Positions 52,169 to 61,527 of a DNA stretch of 64,000 nt are shown in pieces; position 1 is the stretch's first letter; each line of letters begins with the position of its first letter. A model generated the notes under the pieces. The model saw only the letters and a program-made list of their open reading frames with translations, was not told the DNA's origin and ran no database searches. This DNA is from JAVBOO01 sp031550435 (GTDB lineage Bacteria; Bacillota; Clostridia; Lachnospirales; WRAX01): NCBI GenBank assembly GCA_031550435.1, contig JAVBOO010000011.1, forward strand, positions 20,596 to 84,595, read 5' to 3'. Made by a program: the position numbers and the translations under genes.

Positions 52169-52819
52169 TCATTCGAACCCTTTCAGACGCACCAGTATAT
52201 CCTCGGTTATGCCCTGAGACTTTCCGGTTCCGTCTACAGTTACAAGCAGTCCCCTGCTCTCATAATATTGCAGTATCGGCTCCGTTAACGTTTTATAAAC
52301 ATTCAGTCTTCGCAAAACCGTCAGCGGCAGATCATCATCCCGAATAATCAGTTTATGCCCGCAGTCGTCGCATATGCCGTCAACCTTCGGCGGCATTGTC
52401 ACGGCATGAAAGCTGTGGCTGCAATTCGGACAAGTGTATCTTCCCGCCATCCTGCGGATAACAATATCGTCCGGTACACTTATCATGACTACCTTATCGA
52501 GCGCAATTCCCTTCTCGGCAAGCATCTCGCAAAGCTTTTCGGCTTGAACTAAAGTACGGGGAAAACCGTCCAAGATAAAACCTTTCTTGTACTCCTCCAT
52601 ATCGAGACGCTTTTTAACAAGCCCGAGTACAATTTCATCCTCAACGTAACTTCCGCTGTTCATCTGTTCTGTTATCGAGATACCGAGCGGAGTTTTCAGC
52701 ATCATTTGCTCTCTGAGTATATCACCTGTTGAAACAGATCTTATACCAAAGTGCTCGGAAAGTCTGGTAAGCTGTGTGCCTTTGCCCGCTCCGGGCGGTC
52801 CGATTAGTACAAGCCTCAT
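52169..52819 (-). CDS. adk: Adenylate kinase
   Basis: Interconverts AMP plus ATP with two ADP. The 216-residue product starts MRLVLIGPPGAGKGTQ (P-loop) and contains GFPRTLVQAE (AMP binding) and a LID with a complete Cys4 zinc site (CPNCSHSF, CDDCGHKL), the Gram-positive form. The start at 52819 is fixed by the P-loop; the frame is open to 52891. Confidence 0.98.
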   Translation of the reverse strand: MRLVLIGPPGAGKGTQLTRLSEHFGIRSVSTGDILREQMMLKTPLGISITEQMNSGSYVEDEIVLGLVKKRLDMEEYKKGFILDGFPRTLVQAEKLCEMLAEKGIALDKVVMISVPDDIVIRRMAGRYTCPNCSHSFHAVTMPPKVDGICDDCGHKLIIRDDDLPLTVLRRLNVYKTLTEPILQYYESRGLLVTVDGTGKSQGITEDILVRLKGFE

Positions 52820-52944
52820 AGCAATCCCCACTCTCATGCCGACTGCCCGGAATTGTCCGGAATGCGGAAGCAATACTCTTGCCGTCGGCATGGTTCACTC
52901 CCGCGCAATACTAATCCGGACAAACGAAAGCAAAATCGGTTTTT

Positions 52945-54219
52945 CTAGCTGTTGCCCAAAAATCCTTTATGATGTCTCATGAGCAATTGCGATTCGAGCT
53001 GCTTAACAAGTTCAAGCGCAACACCGGTAACGATGAGCAATGTTGTTCCGCCTATGCCAACGCTTATATTCTGTTTGAAAACAAGAAGAAGTAACCACTG
53101 TAAAAGTACGGGAACCATAGCGATTATAGCATAGAAAATTGCGCCTATCCATGAAAGTCTGCTAATTGTACGCTGGATATAGTCCGATGTCGGTTTACCC
53201 GGACGTATACCGGGTATAAAGCCGGCGTTCTTCTTCAAGTTCTCTGCCATTTCTATCGGGTTGATAGCAAAGGAAGTATAGAAGAATGTGAAGCAGAATA
53301 TCAGGAACACATAGAGGCAAGCTCCGAACGGATGATGAATACTCAGCCAGTCGACAACCACCTTGAGCCTGTCGTCTTGCCAGAACTGGTAAATAGTCTG
53401 CGGAAATTGAAGCAGTGATATCGCGAAGATTATGGACATAACACCGGCTATATTTACCTTGATAGGTATATAGCTGGACTGTCCGCCGACCATCTGTCTG
53501 CCGACCATCTTCTTTGAGTATTGAACGTGTATCCTTCTTTCACCGTCCTGAACTCTTATAACGAAACCCGTCACAAACACGAATACGATAAGTATCAAGA
53601 CAGCCAGAAGAAGTCCAATAAAGTTAAAGTTTGAACTGTTGCTCATTATGAGCTGGTACAGGAGCCTTACACCGCCGGGCAAGCCCGAAAGTATGTTGGA
53701 GAAGATGATGAACGATGATCCGTTTCCTACGCCTTTTTCCGTTAAAAGTTCCGCTATCCACATGATGAATATCGTACCGGTAACGAGTGTGATAACTGCG
53801 ACTATCCAAACTAACCAGCCCGGATGCGCAAAAACGTTCCTAAGTGAATATACAGTGCCTGACGCCTGTAAAAGAGCAAGCGCGACAGCGACAATTCGTG
53901 TGTACTGATTTATCTTTTTCTTACCCTCTTCGCCTTCCTTCTGGAGTTCTTCCAGCTTAGGAATAGCAACGGTAAGAAGCTGAATGATAATCGAAGATGT
54001 GATGTACGGTCCGATACCCATAGCGAATATCGTACCCTGTCCCCCGCCTGTTATAAGCTGGAAAAGACCTTGAGTTGCATCCTTTTGCAGGTCAAGCGCG
54101 TTAAGACCGGGAAGACCGATATGGCATCCCAGTCTGTAAATCGCTATCATCAAAAGAATGTAATATAATTTTCTGCGTATTTCCTTTACCTTCCAAGCAT
54201 TGATAAACACATCGAACAA
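52945..54219 (-). CDS. secY: Protein translocase subunit SecY
   Basis: Channel subunit of the SecYEG translocon. The 424-residue product has ten membrane helices, with GTIFAMGIGPYITSSIIIQLL and the plug/pore region near the N-terminus and RPGKPTSDYIQRTISRLSWIGAIFY in the second half. The start is directly adjacent to rplO (stop at 54220). A 125-nt gap, longer than usual, separates it from adk. Confidence 0.98.
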   Translation of the reverse strand: MFDVFINAWKVKEIRRKLYYILLMIAIYRLGCHIGLPGLNALDLQKDATQGLFQLITGGGQGTIFAMGIGPYITSSIIIQLLTVAIPKLEELQKEGEEGKKKINQYTRIVAVALALLQASGTVYSLRNVFAHPGWLVWIVAVITLVTGTIFIMWIAELLTEKGVGNGSSFIIFSNILSGLPGGVRLLYQLIMSNSSNFNFIGLLLAVLILIVFVFVTGFVIRVQDGERRIHVQYSKKMVGRQMVGGQSSYIPIKVNIAGVMSIIFAISLLQFPQTIYQFWQDDRLKVVVDWLSIHHPFGACLYVFLIFCFTFFYTSFAINPIEMAENLKKNAGFIPGIRPGKPTSDYIQRTISRLSWIGAIFYAIIAMVPVLLQWLLLLVFKQNISVGIGGTTLLIVTGVALELVKQLESQLLMRHHKGFLGNS

Positions 54220-54660
54220 TTATATCACCTCTGTTTTTCCGCCGGCTTCCGTTATCTTTTGTACAGCGGTTTCGCTGAAATAATTAAGCTTCACGGTAAG
54301 CTTCTTGTCAAGCGTTCCGTTCCCGAGGAGTTTAACTCCGTCTCTCGGATTAGAAACAAGTCCTTTGGACTGAAGCGCCGCAACGTCAACAACGGCACCG
54401 TTATCAAACACGTTCAGCATCGACACGTTAACAGCAACTATATCTTTTGAGTTTCTGCACTTGAATCCGACTTTCGGCAGTCTTCTGTACAAGGGCATCT
54501 GTCCGCCTTCGAATCCTCTGCGCACACCGCCGCCCGTACGAGCGCCGAGACCCTTTTGGCCTCTGCCTGCGGTTTTGCCGTTTCCGGAGCCGTGACCTCT
54601 GCCTTTTCTGAAATGCTTTCTGTTCGAGCCGTATGCGGGCATTATTTCGCTTAACTTCAT
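54220..54660 (-). CDS. rplO: Large ribosomal subunit protein L15
   Basis: 50S protein with a glycine-rich basic N-terminal extension (HFRKGRGHGSGNGKTAGRGQ). The 146-residue product has the usual length. The start at 54660 (MKLSEIMPAYGS) follows GAGGTGA; the frame is open to 54693. Confidence 0.97.
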   Translation of the reverse strand: MKLSEIMPAYGSNRKHFRKGRGHGSGNGKTAGRGQKGLGARTGGGVRRGFEGGQMPLYRRLPKVGFKCRNSKDIVAVNVSMLNVFDNGAVVDVAALQSKGLVSNPRDGVKLLGNGTLDKKLTVKLNYFSETAVQKITEAGGKTEVI

Positions 54661-54679
54661 AAATGTCACCTCGATTCCG

Positions 54680-54862
54680 TTAGATTTCTTCAACCCTTAC
54701 CAAATGTCTGATTTGATTTACCATACCTCTGGTTGCGGGATTGTCTTTCTTAACGACGGTTCCGCTGATCTTTCTGAGACCCAGTGCCTGAGCTGTAAGC
54801 CTGTGCTTCGGTTTAGCTCCGATGGTCGATTTAATCAACGTTATTTTTAAATTCTCAGCCAT
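54680..54862 (-). CDS. rpmD: Large ribosomal subunit protein L30
   Basis: Small 50S protein of 60 residues: MAENLKITLIKSTIGAKPKH followed by HRLTAQALGLRKISGTVV. The start at 54862 follows AAGGAG. Not present in all bacteria; its place between rpsE and rplO is standard. Confidence 0.97.
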   Translation of the reverse strand: MAENLKITLIKSTIGAKPKHRLTAQALGLRKISGTVVKKDNPATRGMVNQIRHLVRVEEI

Positions 54863-54875
54863 TACGCCCAACTCC

Positions 54876-55379
54876 TTACTGTAGTAACTCCTCAACAGTT
54901 TTGCCTCTAAGTCTTGCTATCGTTTCGGGAGTTCTTATTTTTGAAAGACCTTCCATCGTTGCGTTTAACATGTTGCGCTTGTTATTCGAGCCGAGCGATT
55001 TTGTGGAAACGTTTCTGACTCCGGCAAGCTCCATAATAGCACGAACCGGTCCTCCGGCGATAACTCCGGTACCCTCTCTCGAAGGCTTGATTAAAACGCT
55101 TGCCGCGCCGTAATGTCCGAGGATTTCATGGGCAACGGTGCCTTGCTCGTTGATTTCTATCTTAACGATGTTCTTTTTGGCGTCCTCTTTGCCTTTTCTG
55201 ATAGCTTCAGAGGTTTCAGCAGCTTTTCCGAGTCCGACGCCTACGTGTCCGTTGCCGTCACCGACAACCACAAGAGCGGCAAAGCTCATTGTACGTCCGC
55301 CCTTAACAACCTTTGTTACGCGGTTGATAACAACGACTCTGTCTTTCAAATCCAGTGCGCTTGCATCTATTCTTTTCAA
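54876..55379 (-). CDS. rpsE: Small ribosomal subunit protein S5
   Basis: 30S protein involved in decoding accuracy. The 167-residue product contains VVVINRVTKVVKGGRTMSFA and GHVGVGLGKAAETSEAIRKG. The start is a TTG at 55379, 7 nt after AGGAGG. Confidence 0.98.
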   Translation of the reverse strand: MKRIDASALDLKDRVVVINRVTKVVKGGRTMSFAALVVVGDGNGHVGVGLGKAAETSEAIRKGKEDAKKNIVKIEINEQGTVAHEILGHYGAASVLIKPSREGTGVIAGGPVRAIMELAGVRNVSTKSLGSNNKRNMLNATMEGLSKIRTPETIARLRGKTVEELLQ

Positions 55380-55396
55380 TTTAAAACCTCCTTCTG

Positions 55397-55765
55397 CTAG
55401 AATTGCAGTCCACCTTCTCTTGCCGCTTCAGCGAGAGCTTTTACCTTTCCGTGGTAAATGTAGCCGCCTCTGTCGAAAACTACATTTGAAATACCTTTAG
55501 CCTTGGCTCTTTCGGCAATCGCTGTTCCGATTTTCTTTGCGGCTTCTACATCCGAAGTCGTTTCGAGAGAGGAGGCAAGAGCTTTGTCCATTGTTGAAGC
55601 CGAGCAAAGCGTATTTCCCGCTACGTCGTCAATAATTTGCACATAAATGTGTCTGTTAGATCTAAAGACCGCGAGTCTGGGGCAGTCGGACGTGCCGGAG
55701 ATACGATTGCGTATTCTCATGTGCCTCTTGACTCTTGCTTCCGTTCTTGACGGTTTGTTAATCAT
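55397..55765 (-). CDS. rplR: Large ribosomal subunit protein L18
   Basis: 5S rRNA-binding protein of 122 residues, with RLAVFRSNRHIYVQIIDDVA and the C-terminal VVFDRGGYIYHGKVKALAEA. Standard position between rplF and rpsE. Confidence 0.98.
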   Translation of the reverse strand: MINKPSRTEARVKRHMRIRNRISGTSDCPRLAVFRSNRHIYVQIIDDVAGNTLCSASTMDKALASSLETTSDVEAAKKIGTAIAERAKAKGISNVVFDRGGYIYHGKVKALAEAAREGGLQF

Positions 55766-55780
55766 CTCTTATCCTCCTTC

Positions 55781-56323
55781 CTACTTCTTACCGGCTTTTC
55801 CGGCCAGTTTTCTGACTTTTTCGTTCTGATATCTTACGCCCTTGCCCTTGTAAGGTTCGGGAGCGCGTTTTGCTCTGATTTCGGCTGCGAACTGACCTAC
55901 CTTTTCCTTGTCGATACCGGAAACGATAATCTTGTTCTGGCCTTCAACGGCAGATGCTACACCGTCGGGATCTTTCATTTCAACCGGGTGAGAATACCCG
56001 AGGTTCAAAGTGAGAGTGTTTCCCGCCTTTGAAGCCTTGTAACCCGTTCCGATTATCTCGAGCGTCTTCGAGTAACCTGCGGTTACGCCAACAACCATGT
56101 TGTTGATAAGAGCTCTGGTAAGACCGTGAAGAGCCTTGTGTCTCTTCAAATCGCTCGGGCGTGTAACTGTGATCACGCCTGCTTCTACTGCGATGTTCAT
56201 GTCGGGTACCAACTTGCGTGTTAAAGTGCCCTTCGGACCTTTAACCGTTAAGAGATTGCCTTCTTCAAGCTTTATCTCAACGCCTGCCGGTATATTAACA
56301 GGTAACTTACCTATTCTTGACAT
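55781..56323 (-). CDS. rplF: Large ribosomal subunit protein L6
   Basis: 50S protein near the factor-binding site, 180 residues. It starts MSRIGKLPVNIPAGVEI and ends with the KRAPEPYKGKGVRYQNEKVR region. The start at 56323 is set by AGGAGG; the frame is open three codons further. Confidence 0.98.
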   Translation of the reverse strand: MSRIGKLPVNIPAGVEIKLEEGNLLTVKGPKGTLTRKLVPDMNIAVEAGVITVTRPSDLKRHKALHGLTRALINNMVVGVTAGYSKTLEIIGTGYKASKAGNTLTLNLGYSHPVEMKDPDGVASAVEGQNKIIVSGIDKEKVGQFAAEIRAKRAPEPYKGKGVRYQNEKVRKLAGKAGKK

Positions 56324-56369
56324 GTTCTGCACCTCCTGAATTTATCTGAATTAATCAATTTGTCCGGTC

Positions 56370-56774
56370 TTACCAAACAAACGCGAGAACTTCTCCGCCA
56401 ACGCCGAGTTTTCTGGCCTGTCTGTCAGTAATGATACCCTGATTTGTTGAAACTATTGCACAGCCGAGACCGCCGAGAACCTGAGGAATATCCTCGCAGG
56501 AAGCGTAAATTCTGAGTCCGGGTTTAGAAATTCTTCTGATGCCCGTGATTACTTTCTCGTTCTTGTCTTTGCCGTACTTAAGAGTAATTCTGATACTCTT
56601 TCTGACTCCGTCTTCCAGCGTTTCGTAGCTCTTGACAAAGCCTTCTTTAACCAATATATCGGCAATCGCACACTTTACGCGCGAAGCGGGAATATCAACC
56701 GTCGTGTGATTCGTAGAGTTTGCGTTTCTTATCCTTGTAAGCATATCTGCGATAGGATCGGTGTTTAATGACAT
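56370..56774 (-). CDS. rpsH: Small ribosomal subunit protein S8
   Basis: 16S rRNA-binding protein of 134 residues with DPIADMLTRIRNAN and STNQGIITDRQARKLGVGGE. In E. coli S8 regulates the spc genes through the rplE start region; whether that holds here is unknown. Confidence 0.98.
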   Translation of the reverse strand: MSLNTDPIADMLTRIRNANSTNHTTVDIPASRVKCAIADILVKEGFVKSYETLEDGVRKSIRITLKYGKDKNEKVITGIRRISKPGLRIYASCEDIPQVLGGLGCAIVSTNQGIITDRQARKLGVGGEVLAFVW

Positions 56775-56796
56775 TTTTTTGGCCTCCTTTCTTGAA

Positions 56797-56982
56797 TTAC
56801 CAGCTAGCCTTTTTCACTCCCGGTATAAAGCCTTTGTACGCCAGGTTACGGAAGCAGATACGGCAGATGCCGAACTTGCGGAGAGTTCCGTGGGGACGTC
56901 CGCAGATGTTGCAGCGGCTGTAAGCTCTGGTCGAAAACTTAGGCGGTTTTTGCTGTTTCAGAATCATAGATTTCTTAGCCAT
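56797..56982 (-). CDS. rpsN: Small ribosomal subunit protein S14, zinc-binding type Z
   Basis: 30S head protein of 61 residues with an intact zinc ribbon CNICGRPHGTLRKFGICRIC. The type Z form is typical of Firmicutes. The start follows GGAGG. Confidence 0.98.
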   Translation of the reverse strand: MAKKSMILKQQKPPKFSTRAYSRCNICGRPHGTLRKFGICRICFRNLAYKGFIPGVKKASW

Positions 56983-56994
56983 AAGATCCTCCTA

Positions 56995-57534
56995 TTACTT
57001 TCTGAACGGCATTCCGAACAGTCTGAGAAGCTCGCGTGCTTCTTCGTCTGTGTTTGCCGTCGTAACGAACACGATATCCATACCTCTGACCTTGTCGATC
57101 TTATCGTACTGGATTTCGGGGAACATAAGCTGCTCTTTAACACCAAGAGTGTAATTTCCTCTTCCGTCAAACGCTTCGGCGCTGACTCCGCGGAAGTCGC
57201 GGACGCGAGGGAGGGCAACGTTTATAAGCCTGTCGCAGAACGAGTACATTTTCTCGCCTCTGAGCGTTACTTTGCAACCTATGGCCATGCCTTCACGCAG
57301 CTTAAAGTTCGCAATAGATTTTTTGGCTTTTGTTGTTATCGGCTTTTGGCCGGTTACTATGGCTAAATCGTTCGAAGCCGATTCGATAGCTTTAGAGTTT
57401 TCCTTAGCTTCGCCCAAACCCATGTTTACAACGATTTTCTCGATTTTGGGAACAGCCATATCGTTTGTATATTGAAATTTAGCCTTCATAGCGGGCATAA
57501 CTTCATTGAGATAATATTCCTTTAATCTATTCAC
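56995..57534 (-). CDS. rplE: Large ribosomal subunit protein L5
   Basis: 5S rRNA-binding protein of 179 residues with VPKIEKIVVNMGLGEA, KKSIANFKLREGMAIGCKVT and GMDIVFVTTANTDEEARELL. The start is a GTG at 57534 after AAGGAGG. Confidence 0.98.
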   Translation of the reverse strand: MNRLKEYYLNEVMPAMKAKFQYTNDMAVPKIEKIVVNMGLGEAKENSKAIESASNDLAIVTGQKPITTKAKKSIANFKLREGMAIGCKVTLRGEKMYSFCDRLINVALPRVRDFRGVSAEAFDGRGNYTLGVKEQLMFPEIQYDKIDKVRGMDIVFVTTANTDEEARELLRLFGMPFRK

Positions 57535-57550
57535 TTAGCGTCCTCCTTCC

Positions 57551-57886
57551 CTAGTCTATCTGCTCGCCGGTAGACTTGGCGATTCTGTGAACTATTCTTT
57601 GAGCTTTTCCGTCTGTCTCTTTCACTTCGACCTTAAACCCGATTCTGGTGGGTTTGCCTTTGTGAAGGTACATAACGTTTGAAGCGTCAATATAATTTTC
57701 TTTTTTGATAATTCCGCCGCTCTGGTTCTGCTTGTCAGCCTTTTTGTGCTTGGAAACAAGGTTTCTGCCTTCGACGATAACTCTGTTGTTCTTTTTGTCG
57801 ACAACGAGAACTTTGCCGTCTTTTCCTTTTTCTTTGCCGGCTATAATAACGACTTTATCGTTTTTCTTAATTTTTGAAGTTGACAT
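57551..57886 (-). CDS. rplX: Large ribosomal subunit protein L24
   Basis: Early 50S assembly protein of 111 residues with the KOW motif KNDKVVIIAGKEKGKDGKVL and KKADKQNQSGGIIKKE. Start after AGGAGG. Confidence 0.98.
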   Translation of the reverse strand: MSTSKIKKNDKVVIIAGKEKGKDGKVLVVDKKNNRVIVEGRNLVSKHKKADKQNQSGGIIKKENYIDASNVMYLHKGKPTRIGFKVEVKETDGKAQRIVHRIAKSTGEQID

Positions 57887-57897
57887 CCCTATACCTC

Positions 57898-58266
57898 CTA
57901 CAGTACTTCCGGAGCGAGCGATAAAATCTTGAGATATTGTTTCTCGCGAAGCTCTCTCGCAACGGGTCCGAAAATACGAGTTCCTTTGGGGTTCTTGTCT
58001 TCTTTAATGATAACTGCCGCATTCTGGTCGAATCTGATATACGAACCGTCGGGGCGAGAAAGACCCTTAACCGTTCTGACTACAACGGCTTTAACTACTT
58101 CGCCTGTTTTGACAACGCCGCCGGGCGTTGCATCTTTAACGGAGCAGACTATTACATCGCCGATATTGGCGTATCTTCTGACGGAACCGCCTAAAACTCT
58201 GATGCAGAGAAGCTCTTTTGCTCCCGAGTTGTCCGCGGCAACCAATCTTGATTCTTGTTGTATCAT
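57898..58266 (-). CDS. rplN: Large ribosomal subunit protein L14
   Basis: 122-residue 50S protein, starting MIQQESRLVAADNSGAKEL and including GTRIFGPVARELREKQYLKI. Standard length and position. Confidence 0.98.
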   Translation of the reverse strand: MIQQESRLVAADNSGAKELLCIRVLGGSVRRYANIGDVIVCSVKDATPGGVVKTGEVVKAVVVRTVKGLSRPDGSYIRFDQNAAVIIKEDKNPKGTRIFGPVARELREKQYLKILSLAPEVL

Positions 58267-58284
58267 TTAGCTACCTCCGATTAA

Positions 58285-58539
58285 TTACTTAGCTTTCTCG
58301 ATAATCTCGACAAGGCGCCATCTTTTTTCCCTCGACAGGGGGCGAGTCTCCATAACTTTAACGGTATCGCCGATGCCGCATTCGTTGTTCTCGTCATGAG
58401 CCTTGAGCTTATATGTGGACTTAACTATTTTATTGTAAAGAGGATGTCTGACATTGTTTACGATGGCAACAACGATTGTTTTGTCCATCTTGTCGCTGAC
58501 AACCTTTCCTATCCTCGTTTTACGAAGGTTTCTCTCCAC
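58285..58539 (-). CDS. rpsQ: Small ribosomal subunit protein S17
   Basis: 84-residue 16S rRNA-binding OB-fold protein with RIGKVVSDKMDKTIVVAI and TRPLSREKRWRLVEI. The start is a GTG at 58539 after AAAGGAGA. Confidence 0.98.
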   Translation of the reverse strand: MERNLRKTRIGKVVSDKMDKTIVVAIVNNVRHPLYNKIVKSTYKLKAHDENNECGIGDTVKVMETRPLSREKRWRLVEIIEKAK

Positions 58540-58607
58540 GAAGATTCTCCTTTCTTACCGATAATGAAAAGTATTTTTGCAGAGCGCGGGTAAAATCTGA
58601 TACCCGA

Positions 58608-58820
58608 CTACTTAAGCAAACCCTTTTCCTTCTGAGTTATGATAGTCTTGATACGGGCTATGTTCTTTCTTACCTCTGTGATTCTGTGCGTGTTATCAAG
58701 CTGATTTGTCGCGTTTTGGAATCTGAGGTTGAAGAGTTCCTTCTTAGCTGCTACAAGATCCTGCTCCAAAGCTTCGGGCGATTTTGCTCTTAATTCTTCA
58801 GTAAAATTCTTAGACTTCAT
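58608..58820 (-). CDS. rpmC: Large ribosomal subunit protein L29
   Basis: 70-residue helical protein at the exit tunnel, with LVAAKKELFNLRFQNATNQL. The start at 58820 overlaps the end of rplP by 11 nt; the frame is open to 59000 but that part is antisense-like filler within rplP. Confidence 0.97.
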   Translation of the reverse strand: MKSKNFTEELRAKSPEALEQDLVAAKKELFNLRFQNATNQLDNTHRITEVRKNIARIKTIITQKEKGLLK

Positions 58821-59286
58821 TAGCGTCACCCTCCGTCTTGTTATTTGAGTTCTCTCTTGCCGCGAGCTGTGCGTCAAGCTCCTGCTTCGAAAGTATCTTG
58901 CACTTGATCGGAAGCTTGTGCATAGCGAGACGCAAAGCTTCTCTTGCTGTTTCCTCGGGAACTCCGCCGAGTTCAAACATAACTCTGCCCGGTCTGACAA
59001 CCGCTACCCAGAACTCCGGTGAGCCTTTACCGGAACCCATTCGAGTCTCGGCAGGTTTTTCCGTGACAGGCTTGTCGGGGAAAATCTTGATCCAAACTTT
59101 ACCGCCACGCTTTATGAACCTCGTCATAGCGATACGGGCCGCTTCTATCTGGTTAGACTTAATCCATGCGGGTTCTGCCGCGATTAAGCCGAATTCGCCG
59201 TAATTTATTCTGTTGCCTCTTAACGCTTCGCCCTTCATTCTTCCTCTGAATTGTCTGCGTCTTTTAACTCTCTTAGGCATTAACAT
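58810..59286 (-). CDS. rplP: Large ribosomal subunit protein L16
   Basis: 50S protein that helps form the A site. It starts MLMPKRVKRRRQFRGRMKGE and contains AARIAMTRFIKRGGKVWIKI and MGSGKGSPEFWVAVVRPGR. At 158 residues it has about a dozen more C-terminal residues than usual (RENSNNKTEGDANEV), and these overlap rpmC. Confidence 0.98.
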   Translation of the reverse strand: MLMPKRVKRRRQFRGRMKGEALRGNRINYGEFGLIAAEPAWIKSNQIEAARIAMTRFIKRGGKVWIKIFPDKPVTEKPAETRMGSGKGSPEFWVAVVRPGRVMFELGGVPEETAREALRLAMHKLPIKCKILSKQELDAQLAARENSNNKTEGDANEV

Positions 59287-59300
59287 TTTTTATTCACCTT

Positions 59301-59951
59301 CTATTCAGCTTGTTTTTTAGCTTTAACAGGCAAAACTTCTCCCTTGTAAATCCAAACTTTTACGCCGAGCTTGCCGTAAGTCGTCGTTGCTTCCGCAAAA
59401 CCGTAATCAATGTTTGCGCGAAGTGTTTGAAGAGGAATGGTGCCTTCGTGATAATGCTCTGTTCTTGCTATGTCTGCGCCGCCGAGACGACCGGAAACGG
59501 CTGTCTTCATACCTAAAGCGCCCATACGCATCGTCTTAGTGATAGCCTGCTTCATAGCGCGGCGGAATGTCACTCTGTCTTCGAGAGCTTTAGCGATATC
59601 TTCCGCCACAAGCTGAGCGTTCATTTCTTTTATCTTGATTTCCTCGATGTTTACGCTGACTGTCTGAGACGTCATTTTCTGAATCTGAGACGTAAGCTCG
59701 GAAATATCTTTGCCCTTGGCTCCGATTACGAGGCCGGGCTTGTTAACGTGAATCGTTACTCTAAGATTTGTTTCGGTTCTCGCGATAGAAATCTTGGCGA
59801 TTCCTGCCGTGTAGAGCTTTTTCTTGATAAACTTTCTTATTTTGTCATCCTCGAGCAAATATTTGGCAAAATCCTTTTCGGAGTACCAAACGGAATCCCA
59901 ATTATGAATGACTCCGACTCTGAGGCCGTGCGGATTAACTTTCTGTCCCAA
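59301..59951 (-). CDS. rpsC: Small ribosomal subunit protein S3
   Basis: 216-residue protein at the mRNA entry channel. It starts GQKVNPHGLRVGVIHNWDS, has a KH domain (VNKPGLVIGAKGKDI) and the C-terminal GRLGGADIARTEHYHEGTIP. The start is a TTG at 59951 after AGGAGG. Confidence 0.98.
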   Translation of the reverse strand: MGQKVNPHGLRVGVIHNWDSVWYSEKDFAKYLLEDDKIRKFIKKKLYTAGIAKISIARTETNLRVTIHVNKPGLVIGAKGKDISELTSQIQKMTSQTVSVNIEEIKIKEMNAQLVAEDIAKALEDRVTFRRAMKQAITKTMRMGALGMKTAVSGRLGGADIARTEHYHEGTIPLQTLRANIDYGFAEATTTYGKLGVKVWIYKGEVLPVKAKKQAE

Positions 59952-59962
59952 AATTCGCCCTC

Positions 59963-60361
59963 CTATCTTTCATTCAATATGATAGAAACATGTGATACCT
60001 GACGTTCTATTCTGTAGCCCTGGCCTTTAGCGCGGGGGCTGAGTCTCCATCTGGACTGATAAGACTTTCCTCTGTTTGCTACGGCTTCCTGAACATAGAG
60101 CTTAGTTGCGTCCATGCCGAGGTTGTTTTCGGCGTTGGCAACTGCCGAGTCAAGTATTTTTTCTATGAGTCTGGCTGCATAGTGCGGCGAATATAACAGG
60201 AAGGCCGAAGCTTCGGCTACACTTTTATTCTTGATTTTATCAAGCACTATTCTGGCCTTTGTATCGGAAATTTTAAGATATCTGCCGTGAGCTTTTGGGC
60301 GTCTGTCAACGTTTTGTTCGTTACGCTCTTTTTTAGTACGGCTTCTGTGACCCTTAGCCAT
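59963..60361 (-). CDS. rplV: Large ribosomal subunit protein L22
   Basis: Exit-tunnel protein of 132 residues with KARIVLDKIKNKSVAEA and the tunnel loop KSYQSRWRLSPRAKGQGYRI. The N-terminus has about 20 extra basic residues (KGHRSRTKKERNEQNVDRR). Confidence 0.97.
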   Translation of the reverse strand: MAKGHRSRTKKERNEQNVDRRPKAHGRYLKISDTKARIVLDKIKNKSVAEASAFLLYSPHYAARLIEKILDSAVANAENNLGMDATKLYVQEAVANRGKSYQSRWRLSPRAKGQGYRIERQVSHVSIILNER

Positions 60362-60382
60362 TTAGAGTCTCCTTTCGATTCG

Positions 60383-60667
60383 TTATTTGACCTTGCTTCT
60401 CCTGTCGGCGTCTTTTCCGTGTCCTCTGTATGTTCTTGTCAGAGCGAACTCGCCGAGCTTGTGTCCGACCATATCTTCCGTTACGTATACGGGAACATGC
60501 TTTCTGCCGTCATGAACGGCTATCGTATGTCCTACGAATTCGGGGAAAATAGTTGAACGGCGGGACCATGTCTTTATAACGTTTTTCGTATTTGCTTCGT
60601 TCTCTTTTGCGACCTTCTTCAACAGGTGGTCATCAGCGAACGGACCTTTTTTTAATGAACGTGCCAT
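60383..60667 (-). CDS. rpsS: Small ribosomal subunit protein S19
   Basis: 94-residue 30S head protein starting MARSLKKGPFADDHLLKKV, with STIFPEFVGHTIAVHDGRKH and GHKLGEFALTRTYRGHGK. Confidence 0.98.
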   Translation of the reverse strand: MARSLKKGPFADDHLLKKVAKENEANTKNVIKTWSRRSTIFPEFVGHTIAVHDGRKHVPVYVTEDMVGHKLGEFALTRTYRGHGKDADRRSKVK

Positions 60668-60678
60668 AATTTACCTCC

Positions 60679-61512
60679 CTATTTCTTGTCGCGTCTTCTG
60701 ACAATGAACTTGTCGGAAGCCTTTTTGCGATCTCTCGTCTTTTGTCCGAGAGCAGGCTTGCCCCAAGGTGTCGAAGGAGCTTTGCGTCCGATAGGAGCTT
60801 TGCCTTCGCCGCCGCCGTGAGGATGATCACAGGGGTTCATGACGGAACCGCGGACTGTCGGGCGTTTTCCCATATAACGATTTCTTCCTGCTTTACCGAT
60901 GTTTATGAGTTCGTGATCTATATTTCCGACCTGGCCGATTGTAGCTCTGCAATCAATGGGAAGCATACGCATTTCGCCCGAAGGCATTCTGACCGTTGCA
61001 TGCTTTCCTTCTTTAGCCATAAGCTGCGCCGAGTTTCCTGCCGCTCTTACAAGCTGTCCGCCCGCGCCGGGTCTCATCTCGATGTTGTGGATAATCGAGC
61101 CGATGGGGATGTTTCTCATCGGAAGAGCGTTTCCGACAGAGATTTCAGCTTCGGCCCCGCTCATAACCTTTGTTCCGACAGTGAGACCGACGGGAGCGAT
61201 AATATAGCGCTTTTCGCCGTCTGCGTAGAACAAAAGAGCAATGTTTGCGGTTCTGTTGGGATCATATTCTATAGCGTTTACGGTTGCGGGAATCCCGTCC
61301 TTGTTACGCTTGAAGTCGATAATTCTGTATTTTTTCTTTGCGCCTCCTCCGTGATGACGAACGGTGAGCTTACCCTGATCGTTTCTTCCGGAGTACTTCT
61401 TCAGATGAACAACAAGACTCTTTTCCGGGGTGGACTTTGTAATCTCGGCGAAGTCGGAAGAGGTCATGTGCCTTCTTGAAGGCGTATATGCCTTATAACG
61501 TTTAATACCCAT
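60679..61512 (-). CDS. rplB: Large ribosomal subunit protein L2
   Basis: 277-residue protein needed for peptidyl transferase assembly. It contains TVRHHGGGAKKKYRIIDFKR and the C-terminal GSVMNPCDHPHGGGEGKAPI, whose His is close to the active site. Confidence 0.98.
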   Translation of the reverse strand: MGIKRYKAYTPSRRHMTSSDFAEITKSTPEKSLVVHLKKYSGRNDQGKLTVRHHGGGAKKKYRIIDFKRNKDGIPATVNAIEYDPNRTANIALLFYADGEKRYIIAPVGLTVGTKVMSGAEAEISVGNALPMRNIPIGSIIHNIEMRPGAGGQLVRAAGNSAQLMAKEGKHATVRMPSGEMRMLPIDCRATIGQVGNIDHELINIGKAGRNRYMGKRPTVRGSVMNPCDHPHGGGEGKAPIGRKAPSTPWGKPALGQKTRDRKKASDKFIVRRRDKK

Positions 61513-61527
61513 GGTTTCTCAATCCTC